Shown: piece by piece, positions 63,794 through 64,000 of the stretch
How the letters are laid out: each line of letters opens with the position of its first letter
Numbering within the stretch: position 1 is the stretch's first letter
NCBI RefSeq assembly: GCF_900104795.1
Contig: NZ_FNTG01000004.1
Span: forward strand, 1-64,000
Origin: Burkholderia sp. WP9
Lineage (GTDB): Bacteria > Pseudomonadota > Gammaproteobacteria > Burkholderiales > Burkholderiaceae
Length of the DNA stretch: 64,000 bases
Reading direction: 5' to 3'
Made by a program: the position numbers and the translations under genes
Notes under the pieces: generated by a model
Told to the model about the DNA's origin: nothing
Seen by the model: only the letters and a program-made list of their open reading frames with translations
Database searches by the model: none

Positions 63794-64000
63794 ATGAACG
63801 TCCACGAAATGGCCCTTGCCGCCCTGAACGACCACCGCCTCTTCACCTTTCTCGATCTGGCGGGCACGTTCGCCTTTGCCATCAGCGGTGCGGCCGCGGC
63901 AAGGGACCGCGGCCTCGACTGGTTCGGCGTCGTTGTCATAGCGTTCACGGTCGCGTGCGGCGGGGGCGTGCTGCGCGACCTGTGCATCGGCGCTGTGCCG
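63794..64000 (+). CDS. TRIC-type (UPF0126) cation channel, partial
   Basis: 69 residues to the window edge. FLDLAGTFAFAISGAAAARD, RGLDWFGVVVIAFTVACGGG and VLRDLCIG are the first glycine-rich repeat of the trimeric intracellular cation channel or YadS family. Members are about 200 residues with seven spans, so two thirds lie outside. ATG at 63794, no strong Shine-Dalgarno. Confidence 0.85.
   Translation, partial: MNVHEMALAALNDHRLFTFLDLAGTFAFAISGAAAARDRGLDWFGVVVIAFTVACGGGVLRDLCIGAVP

Noticed and set aside
62271..63797. 508-residue Arg/His-rich frame overlapping the amidohydrolase
   Set aside because: Same strand, different frame, extreme Arg content and no domain; the M20 frame has all catalytic motifs.

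Overview
The window looks like an accessory region (secondary chromosome or megaplasmid) of a Burkholderiaceae bacterium, most likely Paraburkholderia, Caballeronia or Burkholderia. The basis is high GC content, a DUF3331 remnant (a family I know mainly from that group), FUSC-DUF1656-HlyD-NodT efflux genes, and the mix of IS families (IS3, IS4, IS6, IS21, IS66, IS110/IS1111, IS630, IS1595, IS1634, ISAs1). No rRNA, tRNA or CRISPR array was seen.

Layout. 1-5372: nested insertion sequences. A decayed IS630 is followed by an IS3 relic that two IS4-family elements have entered, each leaving readable target duplications (8 bp and 9 bp). 5725-12321: a metabolic island with an SDR dehydrogenase, a secreted GlcG/HbpS-like protein and, on the minus strand, a LodA/LodB-type quinoprotein amino-acid oxidase pair preceded by a small Tat-exported protein, a decayed gluconate-2-dehydrogenase-subunit-3-like gene and a DUF3331 remnant. 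12322-20515: heavily damaged DNA holding a truncated cbb3-oxidase ccoN, an IS6 relic split by an IS1111-type element carrying a 627-bp tandem duplication, a HiPIP gene, an ORF-less group II intron and fragments of an integrase, IS630 and IS4. 20567-24770: a complete five-gene cbb3-like terminal oxidase operon. 25412-27322: DUF2474, a BON-domain protein and a truncated type II NADH dehydrogenase. 27428-35472: marR-FUSC-DUF1656-hlyD-nodT efflux operon plus a second, orphan FUSC pump. 35481-46925: an insertion-sequence graveyard with intact IS1634, IS66, IS110 and IS3-type elements among broken ones. 47174-50344: two DedA-domain membrane proteins, one fused to PAP2 and LssY domains and one to a rhodanese domain. 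51045-58006: a SWIM-SNF2 helicase, MlaC-like protein, HU, H-NS-like protein and two small conserved genes. 58575-64000: a DUF2946 remnant cut by ISAs1, an FMN reductase with a perfect palindrome at its promoter and a frameshifted 3' end, an MFS exporter overlapping an M20 amidohydrolase, and the start of a TRIC-like channel.

Three functional groups could work as units. The LodA/LodB pair should make a cysteine tryptophylquinone oxidase that releases hydrogen peroxide. The oxidase operon (catalytic subunit, two monohaem cytochromes, SCO copper chaperone, membrane protein) could take electrons from the nearby HiPIP; that link is inference. The efflux operon is a classic aromatic-acid or fusaric-acid type exporter under a MarR regulator. 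Most of the rest records repeated transposition, deletion and gene decay.
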